NCBI RefSeq assembly: GCF_045679555.1
Contig: NC_092091.1
Coordinates: 70,260,517 to 70,324,516 of the forward strand
DNA: 64,000 nucleotides
Direction of reading: 5' to 3'
DNA from: Salvelinus alpinus
Lineage: Eukaryota; Chordata; Actinopteri; Salmoniformes; Salmonidae
Both the position numbers and the translations under genes were made by a program. Shown piece after piece: positions 1 through 10,712 of the stretch (position 1 is its first letter; each line of letters opens with the position of its first letter). The notes beneath the pieces are model-generated. The model saw only the letters and a list, made by a program, of their open reading frames with translations. It searched no databases and had not been told where the DNA came from.

Positions 1-190
1 CCGTATTGTGGGTTGACAGAAATACTTTCCCGAAAACCATCTTTTGAATTTTAGGACCCCTTTAGGTTAAACAAAATATTGAATTTAGCCTTCACTGTAG
101 CCCATAGAAACACATTGATACTGTAAATCATAATGAATACGATTTTGAAGTGTCTGTCCTATATCTAGGATCTATAAGAAAGCTCAAAAT
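1..190. other. Unassigned left edge
   Basis: AT-rich sequence with no coding signal. It lies upstream of the first LOX-1 exon seen in the window and could be part of a LOX-1 intron or of an older repeat. I recognise nothing specific in it. Confidence 0.4.
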
Positions 191-194
191 ATAC

Positions 195-505
195 ACCACC
201 GTTCAAATGTTTGGGGTTACTTAGAAATGTCCTTGTTTTTGAAAGAAAAGCAAATTTTTTTGGTCCATTAAAATAACATCAAATTGATCAGAAATACATT
301 GTTAATGTTGTAAATGACTATTGCAGATGGAAACGGATGATTTTTTATGGAATATTTACGTAGGCGTACAGAGTCCCATTATCAGCAACCATCACTCCTG
401 TGTTCCAATGGCACGTTGTGTTAGCTAATCCAAGTTTATCATTTTAAAAGGCTAATTGATCATTAGTGAACCCTTTTGCAATTATGTTAGCACAGCTGAA
501 AACTT
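195..505 (+). mobile_element. Tc1-like transposon, 5' terminal fragment
   Basis: The stretch beginning near 200 resembles the terminal inverted repeat and 5' non-coding part of a common salmonid Tc1-like transposon, which I recognise from memory. The similarity stops abruptly near 505, where reverse-transcriptase-like sequence of another element begins. No transposase remains, so this is a truncated end. Family naming rests on recall, not a search. Confidence 0.6.
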
Positions 506-3400
506 CAGTCTCCAGTGTCAACGACCTCATCCCCAGTCCTGACATCTCCTTGCAGTACAACACAGTTAACAATGCCATCACTCTCATCAAACTTGCTTGC
601 CGTGGAGCCTGGCTTGCCAAGGCCGACATCCATCTCCGCCTTGAAGGTGCTCTATCTCGAAACCTGCCATCTCTATGGAGTCTGTCGGGAGGGGCGGTAC
701 TACATCTGTCCTCCTGACTTTTGGATGCCAGAGCAGCCCTCGAATGTTCGACACCTTAGCCAAGGCCCTGTTTTGGATTTAGCTGAACGTCAACAGACTT
801 CCATTTATGTTCTGATGCTCGCCCTTCCATCAGGATAGGGGGTTTCTACAGTGGTTGTTGGTTTGCTGCCGCATGGCCTGCCAAACTTGCTTCCTCTCCT
901 GCAGCCCCCTCCTCCGCCCTTTTCTAGTCTTAACTAATTGTAGGTGCTTCTCTCTGGGAGAATGACTGGTAGAAGGGCAATACTCAACCATTCCGACAAC
1001 TTTCCATGGTACACATTAACAAGGGCCGATCTAACTACCTCCCTATCAGGCGTTTCCTAAGATGTCTAACCTGGCTATCCATCACCCATCAGTTCCTTCT
1101 CAGAGCTGCACATTGTCATGACGTGGCCCTCTTTGGATATAGCAAGCACCAACTCTCTCTCTCTCACCACCTCTCTCTTCCCCCTACAACCAGGCTCTGT
1201 TAACTCAGGTCGTAAATTCCTGGAGGAGACTCTCTCCCTCATGCAGTATAGAGAGAGAAAGGTTCACAGTAGAACAAAGGAACTTATTCTACATCACAGA
1301 ACTGAACAATGTCCATGTTTTGGAGAATGTGTAAACGGTTGTTGAAGAATCCAGCTATGACTGGTCCATTTTGTGTAATGTTTGTGACCTCATGAGAGAC
1401 AATACAGCCTCATTACCATAACTCTGTTTATAAAAGAATCTCCATTATGAGTTTTGCATCTACTTATTGTATGTAATGAATGAGTAAAGATGAAACTATT
1501 TGTGAAATTATGTAATGTGATTTTAAACTGTTTAATGAAAGAGAATCCAATTCCCTTTAAAGTTAAAGTGAGTCATTGGCCCGCCCCATGAGCACAGACA
1601 TTGATTTGGCATCATGGGACATCCCTTTTCTGCTGTTCCGAATATAAACCTCACCTGGAGAAGCCCACTTCAGACCAAGCATACCTCGATTACCGAGAGG
1701 GCTAAGGGTTGAGTAGAGACCATGCGTACCTCGATCACAGACGGAGCTAAGGTTGCTGAATTCTTAACCATGCCACGTGGTTAAACTCTTCGGTACCAAT
1801 TTGTAGTCTGCAGCTAGGAATTAAGGACCTGGAATGCGAACACCGACACCCGCCGAAACAACTATTCTATATGAACATTTCTGAATGGGACTCTGAAGTA
1901 TCCATTCTAACCACAAAAGACTCCAGGGACGCAAAGAGAAGTTCAGATGAACTTTTCAACAGAAAGACTGACGATTCCAACAGAGATTACGACGACGCAC
2001 TGAGCGTAAATATATATATTGATTGCAATTATTCCCGAATGAGTGAGCGTTCATGTGCAAAGGATTAGCATTTCAATGAATATAATTATCAACTGTGTAG
2101 TGTCTTTTGTCTTTCGCGCCCTTCTCAGTCCCTTTGTCTACCAAGCCGCCATACCGGTTTAGCCCACTAGGGCACATCCCCTATCATTTCCTTGTAACCA
2201 TATCTACTGTTTGTTTGTTTGTTATGTATTTCTGTGATTATTTAGTTAGTTAGTAAATAAATGATTAAGACAATTGATGTATGGATGATTCATAGTGAAG
2301 GCTGGGTTCGTGCAGATAACCAACAATTTACGACGTTTGGAATGAGACTAACGTGAGGTAAAGAATAATTCATTAATTAGAAGACTAATTGATCAGATAT
2401 TCAAATATCTGAAAAGTTATATTAGGAAAATTATAATCTTAATTATAAATTTGTAATCTGAAGATTTTCCTTGGTGCCCCGACTTCCTAGTTAATTACAT
2501 TTACATGATTAGTTTAATCACGTAATAATAATTACAGAGAATTGATTTGATAAAATAACAGTCTTCACTTTAATGATGTCAGAGACACGACAACATGCTC
2601 CTGGTCAATGTAACTCAATCGCTGATTCTCTGTCCCGCTTCCAATTTCAGAGATTCAGATGCTTGGCCCCGTATGGAGAACCCCTACCAACCCCAGTTCC
2701 TCCTTACTCCATGACGACCTTCCCATGAACCATTCACTCCTTCTCATCTCCCAGCCACTCCATCCTCTCAGCTGTTGCACCAATGACATGGTCCTCTTAC
2801 TGGACAGCCTGGAGATGTTTCCAAACCATCTATTACCTGTCTTTAGCATTCAACTTGGTCACCATGTCTGCCTTTTGTCATCCCTCTCCACATCCCAGCA
2901 TGTCAGATGTCACCATCCTCAACAAAGATTTCACCATCAAACATAGCAAAACCGATCAGTTTAGCAGAACCACACCAGCCTACCTGTTCCAGCTACTATC
3001 ATCCCTTACGAACCACTCCCCTACTTCCTGCAGCTCGATCTCAACATGCCTCTCCATCCGATTCACTATTCATCACAGATTCTGGTTCCATCGCCAATGG
3101 TTCCATTCCCATCTGAGACTAATACTATCCCTGTCCGGCTATCCTGCTGACTAAAACTCCGGACAATAATTCCGAATCGGCGCCACTTCCATGGCATCAA
3201 AGACTACACTGTACAACTCCTTGGCCGCTGGTCCTCTCAAGCCTATCATTCCTACATCTGTTCTGACATCAACAACATCAGGACAGCCCACAACATGCTC
3301 ATCTCTCAGAACCTGCATTAACTCTGGCACAGTCCTTCAGTCTATACCTCATTTCACAGACACCATCTACCTCACGCACCATATCGTACCCAACCAGCCA
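480..3400 (+). pseudogene. Tyrosine-recombinase retrotransposon (DIRS/Ngaro-like), degraded
   Basis: Three parts of one pol gene can be read in order, in shifting frames. At about 500-840 is a reverse transcriptase segment, including a motif reading FGCQSSPRMFDTLAKAL at about 718-770. At about 2590-2710 is an RNase H tail with IADSLSRFQFQRF. At about 2780-3310 is a tyrosine recombinase segment containing SDPLFITDSGS-like, RFWFHRHLRLILSLSGYPAD-like and LGRWSSQAYHSYI-like motifs. RT, then RNase H, then a tyrosine recombinase is the order typical of DIRS-type elements. There are many frameshifts and stops, and a long LTR-like insertion splits the RNase H part. The copy is dead. Ngaro versus DIRS cannot be settled here. 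Confidence 0.6.
1372..2592 (+). mobile_element. Long solo LTR (retrovirus-like), nested in the DIRS-like element
   Basis: About 1.2 kb of non-coding DNA interrupts the RNase H region of the surrounding retroelement. It has the layout of a long terminal repeat: a TATA-like AATATAAAC at about 1640, a polyadenylation signal AATAAATG at about 2255, and flanking sequence that matches one element on both sides. No gag, pol or env sequence is present, so it looks like a solo LTR. The exact ends and the target duplication are not resolved. The plus orientation follows from the TATA-to-AATAAA order. Confidence 0.5.
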
Positions 3401-4128
3401 AAAGAGGATTGGCTCCCCAGCTGAGCCTGGTTCCTCAAGGTTTCCTTCCTTGAAGGGAATTTTTTTACTTGCCACTGTCGCTTCTGCTTGCTCTCCTGGG
3501 GTATGTTGGCTCACTCATGGGCATCTTGTTCGTATGTCTGTACTACTTCAAATATATCGCCAACCATTCAGCACCTGCAGTCCAGAACAGCACACTTCCT
3601 CTCCAGGGTCCATCTAACTTGGAGTTCTCTTATTGGGGATTTGTCTTCCCCACAGCAGCCTAGCCTGACTGTCTACCTGAGACGCAAAGCCAAACCCTAC
3701 AGTCAACCCTTCATCTGCTGCCCTTAGCTTCCTCCGATCCATTCTCATTTCCCTCCTTAATCCTCATTCTCATCCAATTCATCAATAAATATTCAAAACA
3801 AATTTTCATGTCTGTTCCTTAAAGTTGTGAAATGGAAGTTGTATGGTAGATTTGAATATCTGATTGACTGACACTAGATTAGCACTACTCTCACTAAAGT
3901 TGAGGCAGAATTTTTCTAACATGTATTTTTTTTTTTAGGTATGCTGTAGAGTGCCCGGGTGCCCATAAAAATCGAAATTCTGGGCTGCGATGTAATGTTC
4001 TCCCCTGAGTTTACTTTATCTGCGATTTCAGAAATGCTCATCGGGAGTCCACGGGCACTGCAAATTTTTTTGCTCTATCTGCCCTTAAGTTAAAAAATTG
4101 TGAACTATCCCTTTAACCCATCTTGAAG
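3401..4128. other. Intronic or intergenic DNA upstream of the first LOX-1 exon seen
   Basis: The remaining 3' part of the retroelement fades out by about 3800. The rest (T-rich runs, no coding signal) leads into a splice acceptor AG at 4127-4128, just before LOX-1 coding sequence. Confidence 0.45.
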
Positions 4129-5744
4129 AATGCTGGTTTAGGAGGTTCAGGGATGATGGAGTTTCTGAAGAAAGCAGTGGCCTCATTGACCTACAGCTCC
4201 CTCTGTATGCCGGAGGACATCACTACACGCGGTCTGGAGTCAATCCCCAACTTCCTCTACAGGGATGACGGACTCAGGTTGTGGGACATCGTCCACAGGT
4301 AATGTTTGTACAGGCCTATAGATTTTCATGGTGCAAAAAAGCCCAGATCTGCACAAAGAAATTCTGTAAACCTTATAAAGCAGCATGATTTGTGTATTAA
4401 GGATTGTATATTCCTGCAGCTACATTTTGCATTGCCCAGTTTACTAAACTCTACTATACCCCCCCCATGCTGCCAGATTATATTGACTTTTATAGTGTCT
4501 TTTGCACATACTGTGTCTGTGCTCTTTTGCCGTGTTGTCATAGTGTTTTGGCTAATGCCTGATATTTTGTATAGGTTTGTTCACAAAGTGATTGGTCACT
4601 ACTACACCTGTGACTCAGACGTCCAGAAGGACTCTGAACTGCAGAACTGGATCAAGGATATCTTCTTCTATGGGTTCCTGGCAGAAACCAGCACAGGTTA
4701 CACTTTTCTCATTGAAATGACACAATCTGTATCACAAATGGCAACAGCTCTCTGGTCAAAGGTAATGCACTATATAGGGAAAAGGGTGGAATTTGACAGA
4801 CTACACTTTTAAAATTTGTGATGCTGTTGCATCACTGCAACTCAAAAGTATAATATTAAATCACAATGGTTCTCTACAGATCTGGTTTGTTGATTAAATT
4901 ATTTCTGATATCAAACATGTCCATTCCCTTAGGCTTCTCGTTCCCTAACTATATTCTGGATCATTTGCAAAATGTGTCAATTCGGTGTCTGATTGTAGCA
5001 TACTGTGTCTCCTCTGTGCAGGAATCCCTCAGTCTTTCAGTTTGGTGACAGAGCTGGTCAAGTTTCTCACCATGGTGATCTTCACAGTGTCTGTCCAACA
5101 TGCTGCAGTCAACAGTGGACAGGTAATGAACTTTGAAACATGTCAAAAACCTGTGTGCAGTATCCTCCGCTGTTATTCAAAATGTGATTTTAATTAGTTT
5201 CTGTTGAATTATATTGGAAAAGCAGTGGTTTGATCTATTTCACCATTGTCATTCCAGTTTGATTTTGGGGGCTGGATGCCCAACTTCCCCATCGCTCTGC
5301 AACAACTACCTCCCACCACTAAGGGGCAGTGTACTGAGAGCACCATGCTGAAGACCTTCCCTGACATCAATACCACCGTCAATGGCATGGCAGCGGTGTA
5401 CCTTCTGAGCACTCAGTCCACTGACTTTGTGAGTATATGAGATAAACTATATTTTGACATTTGTAATGAAATCTTAAATCACAATCGAATTGTTTCCTCA
5501 GTAGTCATAATTAGTATATCAGTGGTTGTGAAATTTCAAATTTCATCAACTCTTGCCTACTTAGGTCGCTCTTGGAAATGGCTATCAGGATCACTTCAGC
5601 GAGAAGACCCCTCTGGAACTGATTCACGAAACTCAAGATGTGCTGGAGAAATACAACTTTGAAATCCAAGGCAGGAATGTTTCTTTGCCCTTGCCGTTCA
5701 CCTACCTGAATCCCAACAATGTGGAGAACAGTGTGACCCTGTAA
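4129..5744 (+). CDS. Lipoxygenase LOX-1, last five coding exons (ALOX15B/ALOXE3-like)
   Basis: Five coding exons can be joined at GT/AG borders: 4129-4298, 4575-4696, 5022-5122, 5258-5428 and 5565-5744. They give 247 residues ending at TAA, in one frame with phases 0-2-1-0-0. The product is the C-terminal part of the LOX catalytic domain of a non-haem iron dioxygenase acting on polyunsaturated fatty acids or their hydroperoxides. QHAAVNSGQ in the third exon carries the third iron-binding His and the Asn position. Other family motifs are YRDDGLRLW, GGWMPN and PPTTKG. The protein ends ...VENSVTL, so the terminal residue is Leu where nearly all animal LOX proteins have Ile; its carboxylate normally binds iron. 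All five exon lengths equal those of LOX-2 downstream, so the genes are tandem duplicates. Exons 1-9 are not in the window; the DNA upstream is full of transposons. I see no stop or frameshift in these exons, but cannot tell an intact gene from a truncated one. Confidence 0.88.
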
Positions 5745-6640
5745 TGAGTCAGGGCTGTGTTTATTAGTCCCCAAATGGAAGGAAACTCACTGATACAGGG
5801 AGACTACCTTGTTTTCTGTTGAAACATGTTTTAAAACATTTATCTTATGGTGTGCCCTAATCATTACGACCCAGGCACTTTACTCTATTGCGGTTCAATC
5901 CACTTTTTCTTCTTTTTAATAGCACCATAGCCACATAACTAGAGCTGGCCATGCAGTCAAGATGAGAAGTTAATTGTTTCTACTTCTGTTTTGTATGCCA
6001 CTAGCTGAGTGTTTTAGTTGGGTTCTTGTATAACTGAAATGTTTGTGCCTTGGCTCCCTTCCTGTTCATGGTTAATGGCAAAACCTAATCTTGCATGCTA
6101 AACAGGAAGCTACTGTAGCTGCTCCCCGTGGCCTTCCATTTTCCAGCTAACCAGCAGGAGGTGTGGTATATGGTTCCCATAGAGACAGGTGACCTTAAGG
6201 AGAACTTCTTTCAGCTACCTGCCTCCCTCTAAAAGAGGAGTGTTGAGAGTAAACTACCAAATGGACAACACCTACAGACGTCACTTCCCATAGTGCCTTG
6301 CTGCTGAGAGCAAGCTGCAAGTGACATTCCTGATTTATTAGCAGTGTAGCTTAAATTGAACCCACTCAATAAATGTGTGGTAGCCAGAAGGATACTACTG
6401 TCCATACAGCTAAGATAGAGATTATCTTTTTGTTCCTCTGCTTTGCAACTCTATTTGCTGGCTGATCAAGAGCTTTTTGATTCCATGCAATAAAGTCTTA
6501 GTTAATCTTCATCCTTGTCTCTTTCAGTGTTCATGGTCCATGTGGCGCAAGCAGTTTTGTTCAACTGGTTGACCCTTACATACCAGAGCCTTATACTGAG
6601 TAGCACACAAGGGTATAAAGGTACAGATGGTGAAACGTGA
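5745..6640 (+). promoter_or_regulatory. LOX-1 3' UTR with polyadenylation signals
   Basis: Non-coding sequence follows the LOX-1 stop. Two canonical AATAAA hexamers lie at 6368-6373 and 6489-6494 and are the likely 3' ends of the transcript, giving a 3' UTR of about 0.65-0.8 kb. No other gene is seen up to the transposon at 7026. Confidence 0.55.
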
Positions 6641-6807
6641 GTGTATATATCCATCAGACTTTAGTGGTTAATACCTTTCAGTTGTCAGTCATTCTTTTTC
6701 ACGTTACACTATGATTCAGCTATGGAAATAACCTGCAATGTGATGGCTTATCCTCCCATGAACAGGGTTATGGCTTAGGATATTGAATAGGGGACCATTC
6801 TTTAACC

Positions 6808-6870
6808 AAACTTTACTAGGTGATACTTGATTCTCAGCTTGGAAGGCACCAGTGTCTTCTACATTTCCAT
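6808..6870. repeat. Left arm of a short inverted repeat
   Basis: About 55 bases here, read on the minus strand (core AGAAGACACTGGTGCCTTCC), reappear on the plus strand at 8789-8846 with a few differences. The two arms flank the Tc1-like element at 7026-8556. Confidence 0.6.
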
Positions 6871-7025
6871 GGTCAAGATCAGTGGGTGTCCACCCCATAG
6901 GTACGGTCCACCCAAATGTGATGCATGTCATGAGCGTGACTCCAAAATCAAGTGTCGCTTTGAATGACACCCACCTGTCTCGATCAATGAGAGGAGATCA
7001 GATCTCGAACAGATGGCGGCATATA

Positions 7026-8556
7026 CACTGAACAAAAATATAAACAACATTTAATGTGTACATCCCATGTTTCATGAGCTGAAATAAAAGATCCCAGAAA
7101 TTGTCTGTATGAACAAAACATTTTCTCAAATTTTGTGCAAACATTTGTTTACATTCCTGTTGTGAGAATTTCTACTTTGCCAAAATAATCCATCCACCTG
7201 ACGATGTGACATATCAAGAAGCTGATTAAACAGCATGATCATTACACAGGTGCACCTTGTGCTGGGGACAATCAAATGCCACTCTAAAATGTGCAGTTTT
7301 GTCACAATGGCACAGATGTCTTAAGTTTTGAGGGAGCGCGCAATTGGCATGCTGACTGCATCAATGACCAGAGTTATTGCTAGAGAATAATTTAATGTTA
7401 ATTTCTCTTCCATAAGCCGCCTTCAACAGTTTTTGAGAATTTGTCAGTACGTCCAACCGGCCTCACAACCGTACACCATGTGTATGGCATTATGTGGGCA
7501 AGTGGTTTGCTGATGTCAACATTGTGAACAGAGTGCCCCATGGTGGGGTTCTGGTATATTTTTACATTACATTTTAGTCATTTAGCAGACGCTCTTATCC
7601 AGAGCGACTTACAGTAGAGTGCATACATTTTATTACATTTTTTACATACTGAGACAAGGATATCCCTACCGGCCAAGAGCAGACGCTCTTATCCAGAGCG
7701 ACTTACAGTAGAGTGCATACATTTTATTACATTTTTACATACTGAGACAAGGATATCCCTACCGGCCAAACCCTCCCTACCGGCCAAACCCTCCCTAACC
7801 CGGACGACGCTATGCCAATTGTGCGTCGCCCCACGGATCTCCCGGTTGCGGCCGGCTGCGACAGAGCCTGGGCGTGAACCCAGAGACTCTGGTGGCGCAG
7901 CTAGCACTGCGATGCAGTGCCCTAGACCACTGCGCCACCCGGGAGAGCCCATATACATGGTATGGGCAGGCATAAGCTATGGACAACTAACACAATGGAA
8001 ATTTGAATGCACAGAGATACCGTGGCGAGATCCTGAGGCCCATTGTTGTGCCATTCATCTGCTGCCATCACCTCATGTTTCCGCATGATAATGCAAGGAT
8101 CTGTACACAATTCCTGAAAGCTGAAAATGGCCCAGTTCTTCCATGGCCTGCATACTCACCAGACATGTCACCCACTGAGCATGTTTGGGATGAACGTTTA
8201 TAACAGCGTGTTCCAGTTCCCGCCAATATCCAGCAACTTTGCACACCCATTGAAGGGGAGTGGGACAATATTCCACAGGCCACAATCAACAGCCTGATCA
8301 ACTCTATGCAAAGGTGTTGCTGGATGAGGCAAATGGTGGTCGCACCAGATACTGACTGTTTTTTAAATTACATTTTTATCCACTCCCCTACCATTTTCTT
8401 AAGGTAACTTTGACTAAAATATGCATATATCTATTCCCAGTCAAGTGAAATCCATAGATTAGGGCCTAGTAGATTTATTTAAATTGACCGTTTTCCGTAT
8501 ATATGAACTGCCAGAAAAATCGTTGAAATTGTTGTACGTTGCATTTATATATATAT
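7026..8556 (+). mobile_element. Tc1-like transposon with decayed transposase
   Basis: It begins just after a TA dinucleotide with the terminal repeat CACTGAACAAAAATATAA and ends near 8550 in a degenerate inverted copy that has become a TA/CA repeat. Between them is a broken transposase. The 3' part at about 8010-8330 still reads as family motifs, for example LPWPAYSPDMSPTEHVWDE (8137-8195), which holds the third catalytic acidic residue region. Stops and frameshifts abound. A SINE-like insertion occupies 7555-7950. A second, truncated copy of the same family starts at 26404. Confidence 0.75.
7555..7950 (-). mobile_element. tRNA-derived SINE (SmaI-like) nested in the Tc1 element
   Basis: Read on the minus strand, the end near 7945 starts with CCCGGG (a SmaI site) followed by an A-box-like TGGCGCAGTGG and then a B-box-like GGTTCACGCC, so it resembles a tRNA-derived RNA polymerase III promoter. 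The distal part contains the widespread fish motif AGCAGACGCTCTTATCCAG. That part is tandemly duplicated with a 94-bp period (starts at about 7585 and 7679). The SmaI family label is from memory. It is a SINE, not a functional tRNA gene. Confidence 0.6.
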
Positions 8557-8561
8557 ATATA

Positions 8562-8712
8562 CACACATATATTCACCTTTATTTAACCAGGTAGGCCAGT
8601 GGAGAACAAGTTCTCATTTACAACTATGACTTGGCTAAGATAAAGCAAAGCAGTGCGACAAAAACAACAACACAGAGTTACACATGGGATAAACAAATGT
8701 ACAGTATACTTT
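8562..8712 (-). mobile_element. LINE 3' end fragment (same family as 32055 and 40178)
   Basis: The block starting CCTTTATTTAACCAGGTAGG matches the first about 150 bases of the LINE 3' ends at 32075 and 40196, in the same orientation. Only the 3' UTR is present, which is typical of a severely 5'-truncated LINE insertion. It adjoins the degenerate end of the Tc1-like element. Confidence 0.7.
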
Positions 8713-9370
8713 GTTAGATTACTTCATGGTGTAATTTAATTTTAATTTTAATACATTTCGTAAATTCTAACGTTCAACCAATAACTAGCCATGGGAGTTT
8801 AGAAGACACTGGTGCCTTCCAAGTCGAGAATGTAGTAAGTATCGCCACGTAAGGGTTGGTCTGAGGTTAACACAGGCTTAGACCTGATCTATTTGGGTCG
8901 ATCAGAAAATATCAGTCGTTTAACCTGTTAAACTCTGACTCCCTCTGGTAGCATTTCTAAACGACGCATTGTATACTACCCTCACAAAGTACATTTCTGT
9001 CTCAAAACTATATGTCTTGCAAACACATGTTTAGCACTGTTAGGAATTAGGAAGGTAAGAACTGTGGGATTCAGATAAAGGTGTCAGAAACAATGTGACT
9101 ACTACAGAGCCCGAGACTCAGCAGATTTTTTTTTGGGGGGGGTGGTGGGGGTCCCCGCAATTGTCCCCATGTTGGGGAATAAGCGATTTGAAATCCTAGG
9201 TTTGAGAAAATGTCAGTAATTACTGTTCCAAAAGGAATTAAAATACAAATATTTCTCATATCCTTTAGCAAATGGTGACACCTTAAACATGCACAAATTC
9301 CCATTGGAACACAGCCATTTTAAAAGTGCAGGGCATGTTCAACGTGTCGTTTTCATCTTGGAATGATATA
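8713..9370. other. Intergenic DNA, no gene
   Basis: It holds the right arm of the inverted repeat (8789-8846) and a short T/G homopolymer stretch at about 9127-9150. I see no coding signal. Confidence 0.4.
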
Positions 9371-10712
9371 CAGAACCAGTCAACAGTTTGGACAGAAGGG
9401 TTTTTCTTTATTTTGACTATTTTCTATATTTTAGAATAATAGTGAAGACATCAACACTATGAAATAACACATATGGAATCGTATAGTAACCAAAAAAGGT
9501 GTTAAACAAATCAAAATATATTTTATATTTCAGATTCATCAAAGTAGCCACCCTTTGCCTTGATGAAAGCTTTGAACACACTTGGCATTCTCTCAACCAG
9601 CTTCATGAGGTAGTCAGCTGGAATGCATTTCAATTTTTAATTTACAGGTGTGCCTTGTTAAAAGATAATTTGAGGAATTTCTTACCTTCTTCATGCGTTT
9701 GAGCCAATCAGTTGAAGATGGCCCTATTTGGTAAAAGACCAAGTTCATATTACGGCAAGAACAGCTCAAATAAGCAAAGAGAAACGACAGTCCATTATTA
9801 CTATAATCAAATCAAATTAAATGTATTTATATAGCCCTTCTTACATCAGCATAGAAGCACGGTGGCTAGGAAAAACTCCCTAGAAAGGCCAAAACCTTGG
9901 AAGAAACCTAGAGAGGAACCAGGCTATGAGGGGTGGCCAGTCCTCTTCTGGCTGTGCCGGGTGGAGATTATAACAGAACATGGCCAAGATGTTCAAATGT
10001 TCATAAATGATCAACATGGTCAAATAATAGTAATCACAGTGGTTGTCGAGGGTGCAACAGGTCAGCACGGCCAGGTGGACTGGGGACAGCAAGGAGTCAT
10101 CATGGTCCTAGGGCTCAGGTCCTCTTAGAGAGTGAAAGAAAGAAAGAGAGAATTAGAGAGAGCATACTTAAATTCACACAGGACACCGGATAAGACAGGA
10201 TAAATACTCCAGATATAACAGACTAACCCTAGCCCCCCGACACATAAACTACTGCAGCATAAATACTGGAGACTGAGACGGGAGGGGTCAGGAGACACTG
10301 TGGCCCCATCCGATGATACCCCCGGACAGGGCCAAACAGGAAGGATATAACCCCACCCACTTTGCCAAAGCACAGCCCCCACACCACTAGAGGGATATCT
10401 TCAACCACCAACTTACCATCCTGAGACAAGGCCGAGTATAGCCCACAAAGATCTCCACCACAGCACAAACCAAGGGGGGGGCGCCAACCCAGACAGGAAG
10501 ATCACGTCAGTAACTCAACCCACTCAAGTGACGCACCCCTCCTAGGGACGGCATGAAAGAGCACCAGTAAGCCAGTGACTCAGCCCCTGTAATAGGGTTA
10601 GAGGCAGAGAATCCCAGTGGAGAGAGGGGAACAGGCCAGGCAGAGACAGCAAGGGCGGTTCGTTGCTCCAGAGCCTTTCCTTTCACCTTCACACTCCTGG
10701 GCCAGACTACAC

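Noticed and set aside
4306..4812. A 168-codon plus frame at LOX-1
   Set aside because: It reads through an intron. Only the part at 4575-4696 is coding, as shown by splice sites and by the matching exon of LOX-2.
7750..7950. A functional tRNA gene on the minus strand
   Set aside because: A and B boxes are present but embedded in a SINE with a non-tRNA tail; stems do not pair well.
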